NCBI GenBank assembly: GCA_001657325.1
Contig: LWRO01000006.1
Coordinates: forward strand, 237,855-301,854
Length of the DNA stretch: 64,000 nucleotides
Origin: Geitlerinema sp. BBD 1991-9
Lineage (GTDB): Bacteria > Cyanobacteriota > Cyanobacteriia > Cyanobacteriales > Geitlerinemataceae
Reading direction: 5' to 3'
The position numbers were made by a program, and so were the translations under genes. This document shows, piece by piece, positions 48,419-57,221 of this stretch; positions within the stretch are counted from its first letter, which is position 1; every line of letters starts with the position of its first letter. The notes beneath the pieces are model-generated. The model saw only the letters and a list, made by a program, of their open reading frames with translations. It made no database searches and was not told the DNA's origin.

Positions 48419-49480
48419 ATGACCGATCCTCTAACAAAACTGACCTATCAAGCCGTCCAAGAGGGCAAAAAATTCTTTAGCCTCGCCCATAAAGGCTTGA
48501 GTACGCAAATCGGGCAACTCGTCACCTCCGAGCGGGAGGATCGAACTTTTCCCGTGTCCCTTGAAGTTTTGGCCCTCATTCAAACCCATCTCGATCGACT
48601 GCGCGAGATAGACTGGAAAGAGGCTCAACAGGGCATCTATCCGACGGAACTGCTCTTTGACGACCCTTGGTTCGACTTCGCTCAATACTATCCAATCCTG
48701 TGGTTTGACCTCCCGCAAATTTGGGATCGGGTCAGTCGCAAACAGTACCAAAAGTTCGATGCAGATATCGAAACCTCGGGCTATCCTTCCTACTACGTTC
48801 AAAACTTCCACCACCAAACTAACGGCTATCTCAGCGACCTCTCGGCAAATCTCTACGACCTTCAAGTAGAACTTCTATTCAACGGTTCTGCCGATACGAT
48901 GCGTCGCCGCGTCCTCGCTCCCTTAAAACGAGGGTTGGCCGAGGTTACAGGCGACCTTCCACAGCACCCAATTCGCGTTCTCGACGTGGCGACGGGAACC
49001 GGACGCACTCTGCGCTTCCTCCGCAAAACGCTACCGCAAGCCTCCCTACACGGTACGGATTTGTCCCCCGCCTATCTTCGCAAAGCGAACCAACTGCTTT
49101 CAGACTTACCGGAAACGCTCCCGCAATTGTGCCAAGCCAATGCGGAAGACTTGCCCTATCGCGATAATCACTTCCACGGCATCACCTGCGTGTTTTTATT
49201 CCACGAACTCCCCCCCGAAGCACGTCAGAATGTCATCGAACAGTGCTATCGCGTGCTTCAACCCGGTGGAACGTTTATTATTTGCGATTCGCTGCAAACC
49301 GATGACGTTCCCGAGTTCAATTCTCTCCTCCACAACTTCCACACCACGTTCCACGAGCCCTATCACCGCCACTATATTGGAGACGATATGACACAACGGT
49401 TGCATCAGGCTGGATTTGGCGAGGTTGAAACGCAGGTTCATTTGATGAGTAAGTACTGGATTGCGCGGAAATCGGTGTAG
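48419..49480 (+). CDS. class I SAM-dependent methyltransferase
   Basis: A 353-residue protein. The C-terminal half from about residue 180 is a UbiE-like methyltransferase: VLDVATGTGRTLRFL (SAM motif I), LHGTDLSPAYLRKA, ANAEDLPYRDNHFHG, and VLQPGGTFIICD. The N-terminal about 170 residues are helical and rich in aromatic residues, of no recognised domain. The acceptor substrate is unknown. It is divergent from the Wzc-like gene and is followed by a probable terminator (49492-49524). Confidence 0.82.
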   Translation: MTDPLTKLTYQAVQEGKKFFSLAHKGLSTQIGQLVTSEREDRTFPVSLEVLALIQTHLDRLREIDWKEAQQGIYPTELLFDDPWFDFAQYYPILWFDLPQIWDRVSRKQYQKFDADIETSGYPSYYVQNFHHQTNGYLSDLSANLYDLQVELLFNGSADTMRRRVLAPLKRGLAEVTGDLPQHPIRVLDVATGTGRTLRFLRKTLPQASLHGTDLSPAYLRKANQLLSDLPETLPQLCQANAEDLPYRDNHFHGITCVFLFHELPPEARQNVIEQCYRVLQPGGTFIICDSLQTDDVPEFNSLLHNFHTTFHEPYHRHYIGDDMTQRLHQAGFGEVETQVHLMSKYWIARKSV

Positions 49481-49491
49481 CGCTTGTTCTC

Positions 49492-49524
49492 AAACCCCGG
49501 TTTCTTGAAGAGGCTGGGGTTTTG
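49492..49524 (+). terminator. probable intrinsic terminator after the methyltransferase gene
   Basis: AAACCCC (49492-49498) pairs with GGGGTTTT (49516-49523), followed by T-rich sequence, 12 bases past the stop. The core is a variant of the AACCCCGGTTTC hairpin seen after rtcB. Confidence 0.6.
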
Positions 49525-49687
49525 AATCGATCGTCGCATCACAGAGTGTCAAGTTTGTATACGTCTGTACGGGTAGCATACGGATAGCACCTTTATTGAT
49601 AGCTTTGAGAAGCTCAGACGACAGGTTTCTTCGTCATAGCGTTAATCCACCGTAAAATCGAGGCGATGTCTTGACGAGCGATCGCCC

Positions 49688-51427
49688 TTGAAATTTCGAT
49701 CGAGTTACCGCCAACTCCTCCCCTACCTCCGTCCCCACCGAGGAACCATCCTCCAAGCCCTCGCCTGCACTCTCGGATTTACGATATTCTGGCCGATACT
49801 CGGTTGGCTGGCCGGACGCATCGCCAACTACATCGGTGATGGAAACGTTCGGGCGATCGCGCAACTGGCCGGATGGAGTGCTGTTATTTTTATCGTGCGC
49901 GGTGCGGTACAGTACGGACAAGACGCACTCATGGCCAAAGCTGCCCTCGCTACAGCCTTAGACTTACGGAAACAAACCTACGCCCACCTGCAACGCCTCA
50001 GCCTCGACTACTTCGCCACCGCCAAAACCGGCGATCTTTCTTACCGCCTCACCGAAGATATCGATCGAATCGGCGAAGTTATCAACAAAATCTTTCACCA
50101 ATTCGTCCCCAGCGTCCTGCAACTCGTCGTCGTTTTGGGTTACATGATTTGGTTGAACTGGCAACTGACCCTCGCCACTTTCATTATCGCGCCCATCATG
50201 GCCGGGTTAATCGGGTGGTTTGGCAATCGACTGTTGCAAGTGTCCCGTCGCAGTCAGGCGCAAGTCTCGAACCTCGCCTCGCTCCTCACCGAACTGTTCG
50301 CGGGAATGCGTCTCGTCCAAGGATTTGCGGCGGAAGACTACGCCATCGATCGATTTTCCCAGGAAGCCGATCGCAACCGACGCACCAAATACACCGCCGA
50401 ACAAGTTAAAGCTCTACAGTTCGTCGTGGTGGGATTCCTCGAAGCCATGAGCGTCTTACTGCTGTTCTTCCTCGGCGGTTGGCAGATTTCGAGCGGAAAC
50501 CTCACTGGAGCGGGATTCGTCAGTTACATTGCGGGTGTGGCGATGCTCATCGATCCGATTTCCCTCGTGACGAGCAACTATAACGAATTCAAACAAGCGG
50601 AAGCTTCCGTCGATCGCGTGTTTGAATTACAGGCCGTTCGACCGTCGATCGTGGAGTCTCTCGAGGCCGTCGAACTTCCACCCATCACCGGAAAAGTCGA
50701 ATTCTGTAACGTTTCCTTCGCCTACACCACAGAACCCACTCGATCGCCCAACTGGGTTTTAAAGGATTTAAATTTACTCGTGTCTCCCGGTGAAACCATC
50801 GCGTTAGTGGGGTCTTCTGGTGCGGGAAAATCCACCTTAGTGAATCTCATTCCGCGATTTTACGAACCGCAAGCGGGAAGCATCCTCGTCGACGGCGCGA
50901 ACGTGTGCGATGTCACGTTAAAAAGTTTGCGGCGACAAATCGGCATCGTCCCACAGGATACTGTCTTGTTTGCGGGAACGGTGGCGCAGAACATCGCCTT
51001 CGGACGAGTGGCGTTCGAGTTAGAAGCCGTTATCGAAGCGGCGAAAGTAGCCAACGCTCACGACTTTATTTCGCAACTTCCCGACGGCTATTACACGATG
51101 TTGGGAGAACGGGGAATTAATCTGTCTGGGGGTCAGCGTCAGCGTTTGGCCATCGCTCGCGCCGTCTTGTCCGACCCGCAGATTTTGATTTTAGACGAAG
51201 CGACTTCCGCCTTGGATTCAGAGTCAGAAGCCCTGGTACAAGAGGCGTTAGAACGCATTGCCCGCGATCGAACCGTGTTGGTCATCGCGCACCGCTTGGC
51301 CACCGTGCGGCGGGTCGATCGAATTCTCGTCATGGAACGGGGCGAAATTGTCGAATCGGGAACTCACGAGGAATTGTTACATCGAGGCGGTCGCTACGCC
51401 CGATTTTACGCCCAACAGTTCGATTGA
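49688..51427 (+). CDS. ABC transporter, fused permease and ATPase (exporter)
   Basis: A 579-residue half-transporter of the MsbA/lipid and multidrug exporter type. Six membrane helices span about residues 15-310. The nucleotide-binding domain has Walker A GSSGAGKS, the signature NLSGGQRQRLAIARAVL, Walker B ILILDEATSAL and an H-loop VIAHRLAT. The start is TTG 49688, as no ATG lies in frame nearby. It acts as a homodimer unless a partner lies elsewhere; the substrate is unknown. Confidence 0.9.
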   Translation: MKFRSSYRQLLPYLRPHRGTILQALACTLGFTIFWPILGWLAGRIANYIGDGNVRAIAQLAGWSAVIFIVRGAVQYGQDALMAKAALATALDLRKQTYAHLQRLSLDYFATAKTGDLSYRLTEDIDRIGEVINKIFHQFVPSVLQLVVVLGYMIWLNWQLTLATFIIAPIMAGLIGWFGNRLLQVSRRSQAQVSNLASLLTELFAGMRLVQGFAAEDYAIDRFSQEADRNRRTKYTAEQVKALQFVVVGFLEAMSVLLLFFLGGWQISSGNLTGAGFVSYIAGVAMLIDPISLVTSNYNEFKQAEASVDRVFELQAVRPSIVESLEAVELPPITGKVEFCNVSFAYTTEPTRSPNWVLKDLNLLVSPGETIALVGSSGAGKSTLVNLIPRFYEPQAGSILVDGANVCDVTLKSLRRQIGIVPQDTVLFAGTVAQNIAFGRVAFELEAVIEAAKVANAHDFISQLPDGYYTMLGERGINLSGGQRQRLAIARAVLSDPQILILDEATSALDSESEALVQEALERIARDRTVLVIAHRLATVRRVDRILVMERGEIVESGTHEELLHRGGRYARFYAQQFD

Positions 51428-51486
51428 ACACCCGAGTGCCGTCCTCGTCCTTTGTCGCGCTCGGGTGGGGGCGGCTAGCGGCTGCG

Positions 51487-51732
51487 CTATCCCTGCTTCA
51501 GCCAAACTTCAACGTACCCCTGCTCAATTTCCTGAGATATTCCAACCGGTTTTACACCACTATAAAAATCGAGGAAGTCCGTAAAATTGGACTCCCTCGA
51601 TCGACGATCTTTTAGTTTTTTCCGCAATAAGTTTTGTTGTTTCTTAAGCTGCTTTGCTTTTGCAGAACCGCCTTTTCCTTTATGGTTTCGTCCCTGGCGG
51701 CGTGGGGACTCCCACCGTTTCATCCGTGCCAT
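51487..51732 (-). CDS. small basic protein (up to 81 aa)
   Basis: Starts MARMKRWESPRRQGRNHKGK at ATG 51732 with GGAGG six bases upstream, so initiation is well supported. The first about 45 residues are strongly basic and repeat K, R and Q, suggesting RNA or DNA binding. The later part overlaps a hairpin with T-run (51561-51601) that looks like an intrinsic terminator, so the true end may be earlier. In the A-run before CTAAAAG, one base less would place a TAA after about residue 40. Not recognised. Confidence 0.55.
   Translation of the reverse strand: MARMKRWESPRRQGRNHKGKGGSAKAKQLKKQQNLLRKKLKDRRSRESNFTDFLDFYSGVKPVGISQEIEQGYVEVWLKQG
51561..51601 (-). terminator. intrinsic terminator within the 3' part of the small basic gene
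   Basis: Arms 51568-51580 and 51589-51601 (GAGGAAGTCC against GGACTCCCTC) pair with one mismatch, and on the minus strand are followed by TTTTTATA. It lies inside the reading frame of the 81-residue ORF. Confidence 0.6.
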
Positions 51733-51797
51733 AACAGCCTCCGACTAAAAACTTTCAAGTCTTCACCGTTTTGAGTTTTGAGATACCCCGATGGCAA

Positions 51798-51879
51798 TGG
51801 GCGGAGAGAGACTCGAACTCTCATGACCGAAGTCGCCACATTTTGAGTGTGGTGCGTCTACCAATTTCGCCATCCGCCC
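51798..51879 (-). tRNA. tRNA-Leu, anticodon CAA
   Basis: An 82-base tRNA with all arms: acceptor stem GGGCGGA/TCCGCCC, D-arm AATTGGTAGACG, anticodon stem CACA/TGTG around the loop CTCAAAA (anticodon CAA, for TTG codons), a long variable arm as in Leu tRNAs, and T-arm GTTCGAGTC. CCA is not encoded. No intron. A strong promoter lies upstream (51897-51926), inside the end of the M48 protease frame. Confidence 0.93.
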
Positions 51880-52733
51880 TTGTTGTCAGCTTTGCCATTA
51901 TAGCAGGAACTTCCACGATTTAGCAAGTGGTGGTATTCCTGACTGCTCGCCCATCGATCGATCTCGCGAACTCGCAACACGGGGACGGGATGAGACAGTT
52001 GTTCGGTTTGCAGTTGTTTGAGGGTTTCACCGAGTGCGTCATCGCCCACCGCGTCGTAGGCACGAGCTTGTTCGAGAAACGCATCGAGATTGAGTTGAGG
52101 TGCGAGGGTAGGCGATCCACCCGCGAGTTTCATCAACACCGACATGACAACGCGGGGATTTTGGATCGCCAGCAACGCCGCTCGATCGCAGCTAAACTCT
52201 GCACAGCGCATCCATTCAAGCATTTGAGCCTGCAAGCCCTGTGCTACGATCGCCCCCCAGTTCGGCAGTTGTCCGGCGGCTAACGTAATCAAATTCGCGA
52301 GGGTCAAATAAACTCCGTGTTCGCACTTGAAATGTCCGAGTTCGTGAGCCATTACCGCCTGAATTTCTTCAGGTGTCAGCAGATCCAACAGCGATGTGTG
52401 CAGCACGACAAAGGGTTTTCGTCCCCGCATGGCGAACGTATAAGCATTGGGAACTGGATGTTGGCGAACGTAAAGCTGGGGCGTTTCCACGTCCAGCACT
52501 CGCGCCGCTTCCGCAAACCGATCGTAGAGATGAGGAAGTTGGCGTTGACTGACTAAAACGCCCGAAGCGATATTTTCCAAATAAAAGTACTGTTCTCCCA
52601 CCGCACCGAGCAAACTACGCACGAGGAGATCGACGCCGGGAATTTGTTTGAGAGTTTCCGTTGCCGCTCGATCGAGCGGGTGACGAAACTGCTCGGATTT
52701 CAGACCGACGAGATACGTTTTAGAGGCAGACAT
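51858..52733 (-). CDS. M48 family peptidase (Ste24/HtpX-like)
   Basis: A 291-residue zinc protease. HELGH is the catalytic zinc motif at about residue 157, with the third ligand in the EFSCD segment about 55 residues later. Residues near VYLTLANLITLAAGQL form a hydrophobic stretch. ATG 52733 (MSASKTYLVG) has GGAGG upstream. The frame ends at 51858, inside tRNA-Leu, after a poorly conserved tail (RGSSCYNGKADNKGGWRNW); the last about 20 residues read through the tRNA promoter, so the original stop may have been lost. Confidence 0.85.
   Translation of the reverse strand: MSASKTYLVGLKSEQFRHPLDRAATETLKQIPGVDLLVRSLLGAVGEQYFYLENIASGVLVSQRQLPHLYDRFAEAARVLDVETPQLYVRQHPVPNAYTFAMRGRKPFVVLHTSLLDLLTPEEIQAVMAHELGHFKCEHGVYLTLANLITLAAGQLPNWGAIVAQGLQAQMLEWMRCAEFSCDRAALLAIQNPRVVMSVLMKLAGGSPTLAPQLNLDAFLEQARAYDAVGDDALGETLKQLQTEQLSHPVPVLRVREIDRWASSQEYHHLLNRGSSCYNGKADNKGGWRNW
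51897..51926 (-). promoter_or_regulatory. tRNA-Leu promoter within the M48 3' end
   Basis: On the minus strand TTGCTA (51921-51926) and a perfect TATAAT (51897-51902) are separated by 18 bases, and TATAAT lies 17 bases before the tRNA 5' end. Confidence 0.75.
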
Positions 52734-52812
52734 CAGACAGATATCCTCCATGGGGCTGGGGGAAGACGGAACGGCCAACCGTCCCCTCCAACCATTTTAG
52801 TGTCAACGAACA

Positions 52813-54165
52813 TTACGAGGAGGACTCGCTGGGAGTCGAACCGTTCGACCCCTTGTCGCTAGTCGCAACAGAGACTCGCTCGATGTGGGCACCGAGAGCG
52901 AGCAGTTTTCCGGTCAGGTTTTCATAGCCTCGATCGAGGTGGTGCAATCCCTGAACGGTTGTTTTTCCGTCAGCAGCCAGTCCGGCGATCGCGAGGGCCG
53001 CCGAGGCTCGCAGGTCAGTGGCCACCACCGGCGCACCCGACAGCATCGGTACGCCGCGTACCACTGCAATATTCCCTTTGACGCGGATATCAGCCCCCAT
53101 CCGTTGCAATTCAGCGACGTGACGCAGGCGGTTTTCAAAAACCGTTTCGCTAATGACACTGTTGCCGTTACTGAGCGTCAGCAGTGCCATAAACTGGGCT
53201 TGCATATCCGTGGGGAAACCGGGATAGGGTTGCGTTTCAATATCTACCGCTTCGATCGGCCCCGGAACGACTCGGAGCGTGTTGGGAGACTCTAAAACAA
53301 CCTGAGTTCCAATGGCCCGCAGTTTCGCGATCGTTGCGGTGAGGTGGTCGGGAATGACTGGAGACAGCGAGATCTGCGATTGTGTCATGGCACCCGCGAC
53401 CAAAAACGTTCCCGCCTCAATACGATCCGGTACGATGTGGTAATCGGCTGTGTGTAATCTCGATACACCGACGATACGAATCGTTTTCGTGCCAGCTCCC
53501 TGAATTTTGGCACCCATTGCTCGGCAGAAGTTCGCCAGATCGACCACTTCCGGTTCTTGGGCAGCGTTGTTAATCGTCGTTTCTCCCTCGGCGAGCGTCG
53601 CGGCCATCATCAACGTTTCCGTCGCGCCGACGCTTGGGTAATCGAGATAAATTTTCGCGCCCTGTAGTCTTCGGCGACCGCCTGTGATGCACGCACGCAC
53701 GACACCGTGTTGGATTTGTACGTCAGCACCGAGGGCCCGCAACCCGCGCACGTGTAAATCTACCGGACGCGCACCAATGGCACACCCGCCCGGTAGGGGG
53801 ACGCGAGCGATTCCCAATCTTGCCAGGATCGGCCCGATCGCGAAGAAGCTCGCCCGCAGTTGGCTGACGAGTTCGTAGGGCGCTTGGGACTGACCGATGT
53901 GAGAGGCATCGATCTCTAAGGTATTGCCCTTTTGTTCGAGTTTGACACCGAGGGCGCGAACGATTTGCCCCATCCGTTGGATATCCAGCAGATTGGGAAC
54001 GTTGCGGAGTCGGCATTGTTCGGGACACAGCAGCGCTCCGGCCATGAGGACGAGTGCTGCATTTTTCGCGCCGCTGATGGTGACGTGTCCGCTGAGTGGT
54101 TTTCGACCCCAAATGTGCAAGACAGATTCGGTCGATTCAGCCAGCGATGCGGTTTCGTTCGCCAT
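52813..54165 (-). CDS. murA: UDP-N-acetylglucosamine 1-carboxyvinyltransferase
   Basis: The 450-residue enzyme of the first committed step of peptidoglycan synthesis, transferring enolpyruvate from PEP to UDP-GlcNAc. [12 protein letters not shown] opens the EPSP-synthase-like fold. The catalytic cysteine, which reacts with PEP and fosfomycin, is in [29 protein letters not shown] and YENLTGKL near the end are further signatures. The N-terminus is about 15 residues longer than E. coli MurA. ATG 54165 is used. Confidence 0.95.
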   Translation of the reverse strand: MANETASLAESTESVLHIWGRKPLSGHVTISGAKNAALVLMAGALLCPEQCRLRNVPNLLDIQRMGQIVRALGVKLEQKGNTLEIDASHIGQSQAPYELVSQLRASFFAIGPILARLGIARVPLPGGCAIGARPVDLHVRGLRALGADVQIQHGVVRACITGGRRRLQGAKIYLDYPSVGATETLMMAATLAEGETTINNAAQEPEVVDLANFCRAMGAKIQGAGTKTIRIVGVSRLHTADYHIVPDRIEAGTFLVAGAMTQSQISLSPVIPDHLTATIAKLRAIGTQVVLESPNTLRVVPGPIEAVDIETQPYPGFPTDMQAQFMALLTLSNGNSVISETVFENRLRHVAELQRMGADIRVKGNIAVVRGVPMLSGAPVVATDLRASAALAIAGLAADGKTTVQGLHHLDRGYENLTGKLLALGAHIERVSVATSDKGSNGSTPSESSS

Positions 54166-54487
54166 AGCGGAACGGAGTTCCTTCGGATCGAGAGAAAGAT
54201 TAATGGGTCTGTCCTCCAGAACGACGATCTCGTGTAAACACTTGTAAAGTTCGGTTCCGATTCTACCGGAACCGCTGCGCTCTCATAACAGAACGCGGGG
54301 AATTCGGTCAAGCAAGCTTGAAATTTGCACCGGCGAGTTCCGCCTGTGTGAAAGATGACACCCCAGAATTTCAGCATTAGGGTGGCATGGAGACCGAGAT
54401 TTGTCAATTCGGGCGGTCGCGCTTGGGTAAGCTCGTCGGTCGAAGTCGGGGAACTCGTAGCGCTAAGATTTGCCCGATAACATGGCG
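54166..54487. other. 322-bp gap upstream of murA
   Basis: No gene, RNA or repeat is recognised. It includes the murA promoter region and the downstream end of the cysteine desulfurase transcript. Reading frames here are antisense shadows. Confidence 0.5.
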
Positions 54488-55681
54488 TTACGCTTGCGGA
54501 CGCAAGAGGGTGACTCGGCGTAAGGACTCGATCGTCGATCGAGCCTGTTCGGCGGCGAGATCGATCTCCTCGGCCGTGTTAAACCGACCGATCCCAAAGC
54601 GCACCGACGCATAAGCAAGGGTTTCCGAGCGACCTAGGGCGGCTAAGACGTGAGACGGTTCGATTTTTGCTGACGTACAGGCTGAACCGGAAGATACGGC
54701 CACGACAGGCTGTAATCCCAACAGCAAGGCTTGTCCGTCTACCCCTTCGACACTGATATTCAGGTTTCCGGAAAGTCGTCGTTCGGGGTGGCCGTTGAGA
54801 TAAATTCCGTCGAGCTGTGAGAGTTTGTTCCACAATCGCTGTCGCAGCTGTGTCAGTCGTTGTGTCTCTTCCGACATCTCGGAAATTCCCAATTCCACCG
54901 CTTTCGCAAATCCGACGATTTGAGGCGGACAGAGCGTTCCCGATCGAAGTCCCCGTTCGTGACCGCCGCCGTGTTGTTGGGGTGCGAGTTTGACGCGAGG
55001 GTTGCGCCGCCGCACGTATAACGCGCCGATGCCCTTCGGCCCGTAGATTTTATGGGCCGTCAGCGACATGAGATCGATATTTTGGGATCGGACATTGAGG
55101 GGAATTTTGCCGATGGCTTGGGCGGCGTCGGTGTGGAATAAAACGCCTCGATCGTGACAGATCTCACCGATCGATTCGATCGACTGCAACACGCCAATTT
55201 CGTTATTGGCTGCCATGACGGAAACTAAAATCGTATCCTCCCGCAGTGCCTTTTCTAAATCGTCTAAATCGAGGAGTCCGTCCGATTGCACCGGGAGAAT
55301 TGTAACTTCAAATCCTAACGATTCTAAATAGCGACAGGGATCGAGGACGGCGTTATGTTCTGTGGCAACGGTGACGATGTGGCGGCCTTTTGTAAAATAC
55401 GCCTCGGCAGCTCCTTTAATCGCTAAATTGTTCGCTTCGGTCGCGCCACTGGTCCATACGATTTCTTCCGGTGTCGCGTCGATCGCATTGGCGATCGATT
55501 CTCTGGCTTGTTTGACAGCAGCTTCGGCTTCCCAGCCATACGGGTGGTTGATGCTGGCTGGGTTTCCGAAATACTCTGTAAAGTAAGGCATCATCGCCGC
55601 GAGTACCCGTTCGTCCATGGGGGTTGTGGCGTGACAGTCGAGATAAATCGGGCGTTGTCGGGTTTCAGGCATTGACGGCAT
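54488..55681 (-). CDS. cysteine desulfurase (IscS/NifS family)
   Basis: A 397-residue PLP enzyme that takes sulfur from cysteine for Fe-S clusters and tRNA thiolation. The PLP lysine lies in SLTAHKIYGPKG; the mobile catalytic cysteine in VSSGSACTSAKIEPSHVL. The N-terminus YLDCHATTPMDERV and the short group I-type loop place it with the IscS/NifS type. No nif genes are nearby, so a housekeeping role is more likely than NifS. ATG 55681 or the ATG three codons later. Confidence 0.92.
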   Translation of the reverse strand: MPSMPETRQRPIYLDCHATTPMDERVLAAMMPYFTEYFGNPASINHPYGWEAEAAVKQARESIANAIDATPEEIVWTSGATEANNLAIKGAAEAYFTKGRHIVTVATEHNAVLDPCRYLESLGFEVTILPVQSDGLLDLDDLEKALREDTILVSVMAANNEIGVLQSIESIGEICHDRGVLFHTDAAQAIGKIPLNVRSQNIDLMSLTAHKIYGPKGIGALYVRRRNPRVKLAPQQHGGGHERGLRSGTLCPPQIVGFAKAVELGISEMSEETQRLTQLRQRLWNKLSQLDGIYLNGHPERRLSGNLNISVEGVDGQALLLGLQPVVAVSSGSACTSAKIEPSHVLAALGRSETLAYASVRFGIGRFNTAEEIDLAAEQARSTIESLRRVTLLRPQA

Positions 55682-56041
55682 CGTTCTGAAGGGGTCGGGG
55701 CGAACTACGGTAAGAGCTGGGTTTTACCGCTTGCATTGGGTTGTTCTTCTACCTTAAACGTCTTACCGAAAATCATGGGTTTAAAGTCTCGCTCTAACTT
55801 CGGCTATCGTTCCCACACGTCCCGCTGCGCCGCTTGCAAGACTTCGCAAAATTACGGACTCACAGCGACCCGGAACTTCGCTCAAGGCTGACTCCCACGT
55901 GCTATATAGCTGTGTGATGCGTCTGCCCTGTGGCGAACGTCGCAATTGCGTTCTATTGGCGCAATGAGATTTTTTCAGGGCTTGACGTTGGGTAATCTCA
56001 ATTTCGCAGAATGACCCGTCCGCGCCTCGACGGCTCGACGG

Positions 56042-56101
56042 AACCCCCCCTCCTCCCCTGGCCAAGGGGAGGTGCCAAAGGCGGAGGGGTTGACGCTGCA
56101 A
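56042..56101. repeat. dispersed palindromic repeat (CCTCCCCT/AGGGGAGG core)
   Basis: CCTCCCCTGGCCAAGGGGAGG (near-perfect palindrome) is flanked by CCCCCCCTCC on one side and GGCGGAGGGGTT on the other, giving nested stems. This AACCCCTCCGCC...GGGGAGG form is a repeat I recognise from other cyanobacterial genomes. Confidence 0.5.
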
Positions 56102-56452
56102 TCTCACAAGTTACGGGGTAAAATTCGGACATCGGACGAATTTTCGACTGATGAGAGCTTAAATTGAAGAATTTTGCATTTTTTGAGAGGTTCTAACTTC
56201 TGAGAGCAGATGTTGAAAAACCTTGATTTTTTGGGATTTTAGACCAACTCAGTGCAAAATCAATTTATTGCTTCCTTAAATTGATTGCTTTGGCTTTATC
56301 GAAACTTCTAGAAAGCTATAATCTTTGTCTTATCTTTACAAACAAGATCGTTTTTTATATTAGCTTTAAAAATCAGGAATACTTTATTGTCTTTTTAAAA
56401 AACGTCTAAAAAGATTCATGCAAGCTTAAAAATGCAGTACCTCGATCCTACG

Positions 56453-56458
56453 TATAAT
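56453..56458 (+). promoter_or_regulatory. -10 box of the small secreted protein gene
   Basis: A perfect TATAAT, 28 bases before ATG 56487, would start a short leader containing the GAGGA ribosome binding site. No good -35 is seen, so an activator may be needed. Confidence 0.5.
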
Positions 56459-56486
56459 CAACGAAGATTGAGACGAGGAACCTCCA

Positions 56487-56675
56487 ATGAGTAACAGTAT
56501 TTATACTCTGTTGATACTTGCTTGTAGCGCCACTTTAGGTATGGGGTTAGTTATGGGAAGCATCAGACCGGCCCGAGGGGAGTCTGATGCTTCCGTTCCC
56601 GTCTTTAAATGTGGTTGTTACGATACGTCGGGATGTAACTGCGTATTTGTCCCCAAACCCTCCAACACGCTCTGA
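56487..56675 (+). CDS. small secreted cysteine-rich protein (62 aa)
   Basis: A 62-residue precursor. Residues 1-31 are a hydrophobic signal segment (YTLLILACSATLGMGLVMG, cut probably after ARG). The mature part of about 31 residues contains four cysteines in the pattern CGC-x5-GCNC, likely two disulfides or a metal site. GAGGA precedes ATG 56487 by 8 bases, and a TATAAT is in place, so expression is likely. It has no recognised family; a secreted signal peptide, bacteriocin-like peptide or metal binder are all possible. Confidence 0.6.
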   Translation: MSNSIYTLLILACSATLGMGLVMGSIRPARGESDASVPVFKCGCYDTSGCNCVFVPKPSNTL

Positions 56676-57090
56676 CCTTTAGTTTTAGGGGATATGTTGG
56701 GGGCTGAAAAATTGCCAAAAACCAAGCATCAGCAAAATCTGTAAACTTACTGAATTTTGTTCGATGGCGCAGTACAAAATCCGATCGAATCGTACCCAAT
56801 TGAATAGGAATAACGAAAGCAATCTACCCAGTTTCTATAACATCGATCGATTCGGGTATTGATTCGAGCTATTAAATTTTGCATCTACATTCGACCTCGT
56901 AAGTTGCAAGCTGCCTCGAAAGAGGGTGGATAGGCATTAAAACCTCGCAACTTGCGAGGCTTTCGGAAACTTGGATTTACCGGGTCTCGATGTGCCTCCG
57001 TCTCAGTCCCTGAGCTTGACGATCGATACTTGTCAGGCATCCTCTTAAGGCGGATCGGCCCGAATTTGGCTTGATTTTTGGTTTGAATTT

Positions 57091-57139
57091 AAACCCCTGG
57101 TTTTTTCTCGAAGCCTCAAGCCTTGAAAACCAGGGGTTT
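57091..57139. repeat. 14-bp hairpin AAACCCCTGGTTTT / AAAACCAGGGGTTT
   Basis: Perfect inverted repeat (57091-57104 and 57126-57139) around a 21-base loop. It ends 83 bases before the RNase D start, in a gene-free stretch (56676-57221) that otherwise shows only dispersed hairpins such as CCTCG...CGAGG. It may terminate transcription from upstream. Confidence 0.6.
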
Positions 57140-57184
57140 GTCTGGTTTGTCCCGTGGCGGTATTCACCCTCGGTGTATTATCGA

Positions 57185-57203
57185 GGGCGGGGAAATCCCG
57201 CCC
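57185..57203. repeat. GGGCGGG/CCCGCCC hairpin repeat upstream of RNase D
   Basis: GGGCGGG (57185-57191) and CCCGCCC (57197-57203) with a 5-base loop, followed by CTAC. It is a dispersed palindrome type common in cyanobacteria and would lie in the 5' leader of the RNase D gene. Confidence 0.5.
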
Positions 57204-57221
57204 CTACATACCATAGGAACC

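Larger units (their letters stand above)
55682..56486. other. 805-bp intergenic region without a recognised gene
   Basis: Upstream of the cysteine desulfurase gene and of the divergent small secreted protein. The left third (about 55690-55960) is GC-rich with many short self-complementary stretches and could be a structured leader, but I cannot name an RNA family. It was compared by eye with tmRNA, RNase P, 6S and SRP RNA and matched none. 56042-56101 is a palindromic repeat; 56110-56450 is AT-rich. Confidence 0.5.

Noticed and set aside
54488..55681. Cysteine desulfurase as NifS with nitrogen fixation genes
   Set aside because: No nif gene lies nearby; murA and a small secreted gene are the neighbours, and the protein fits the general IscS/NifS type.
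55781..56107. 108-residue frame on the minus strand in the gap before the cysteine desulfurase
   Set aside because: It crosses the palindromic repeat at 56042-56101, has no ribosome binding site and no recognisable domain.
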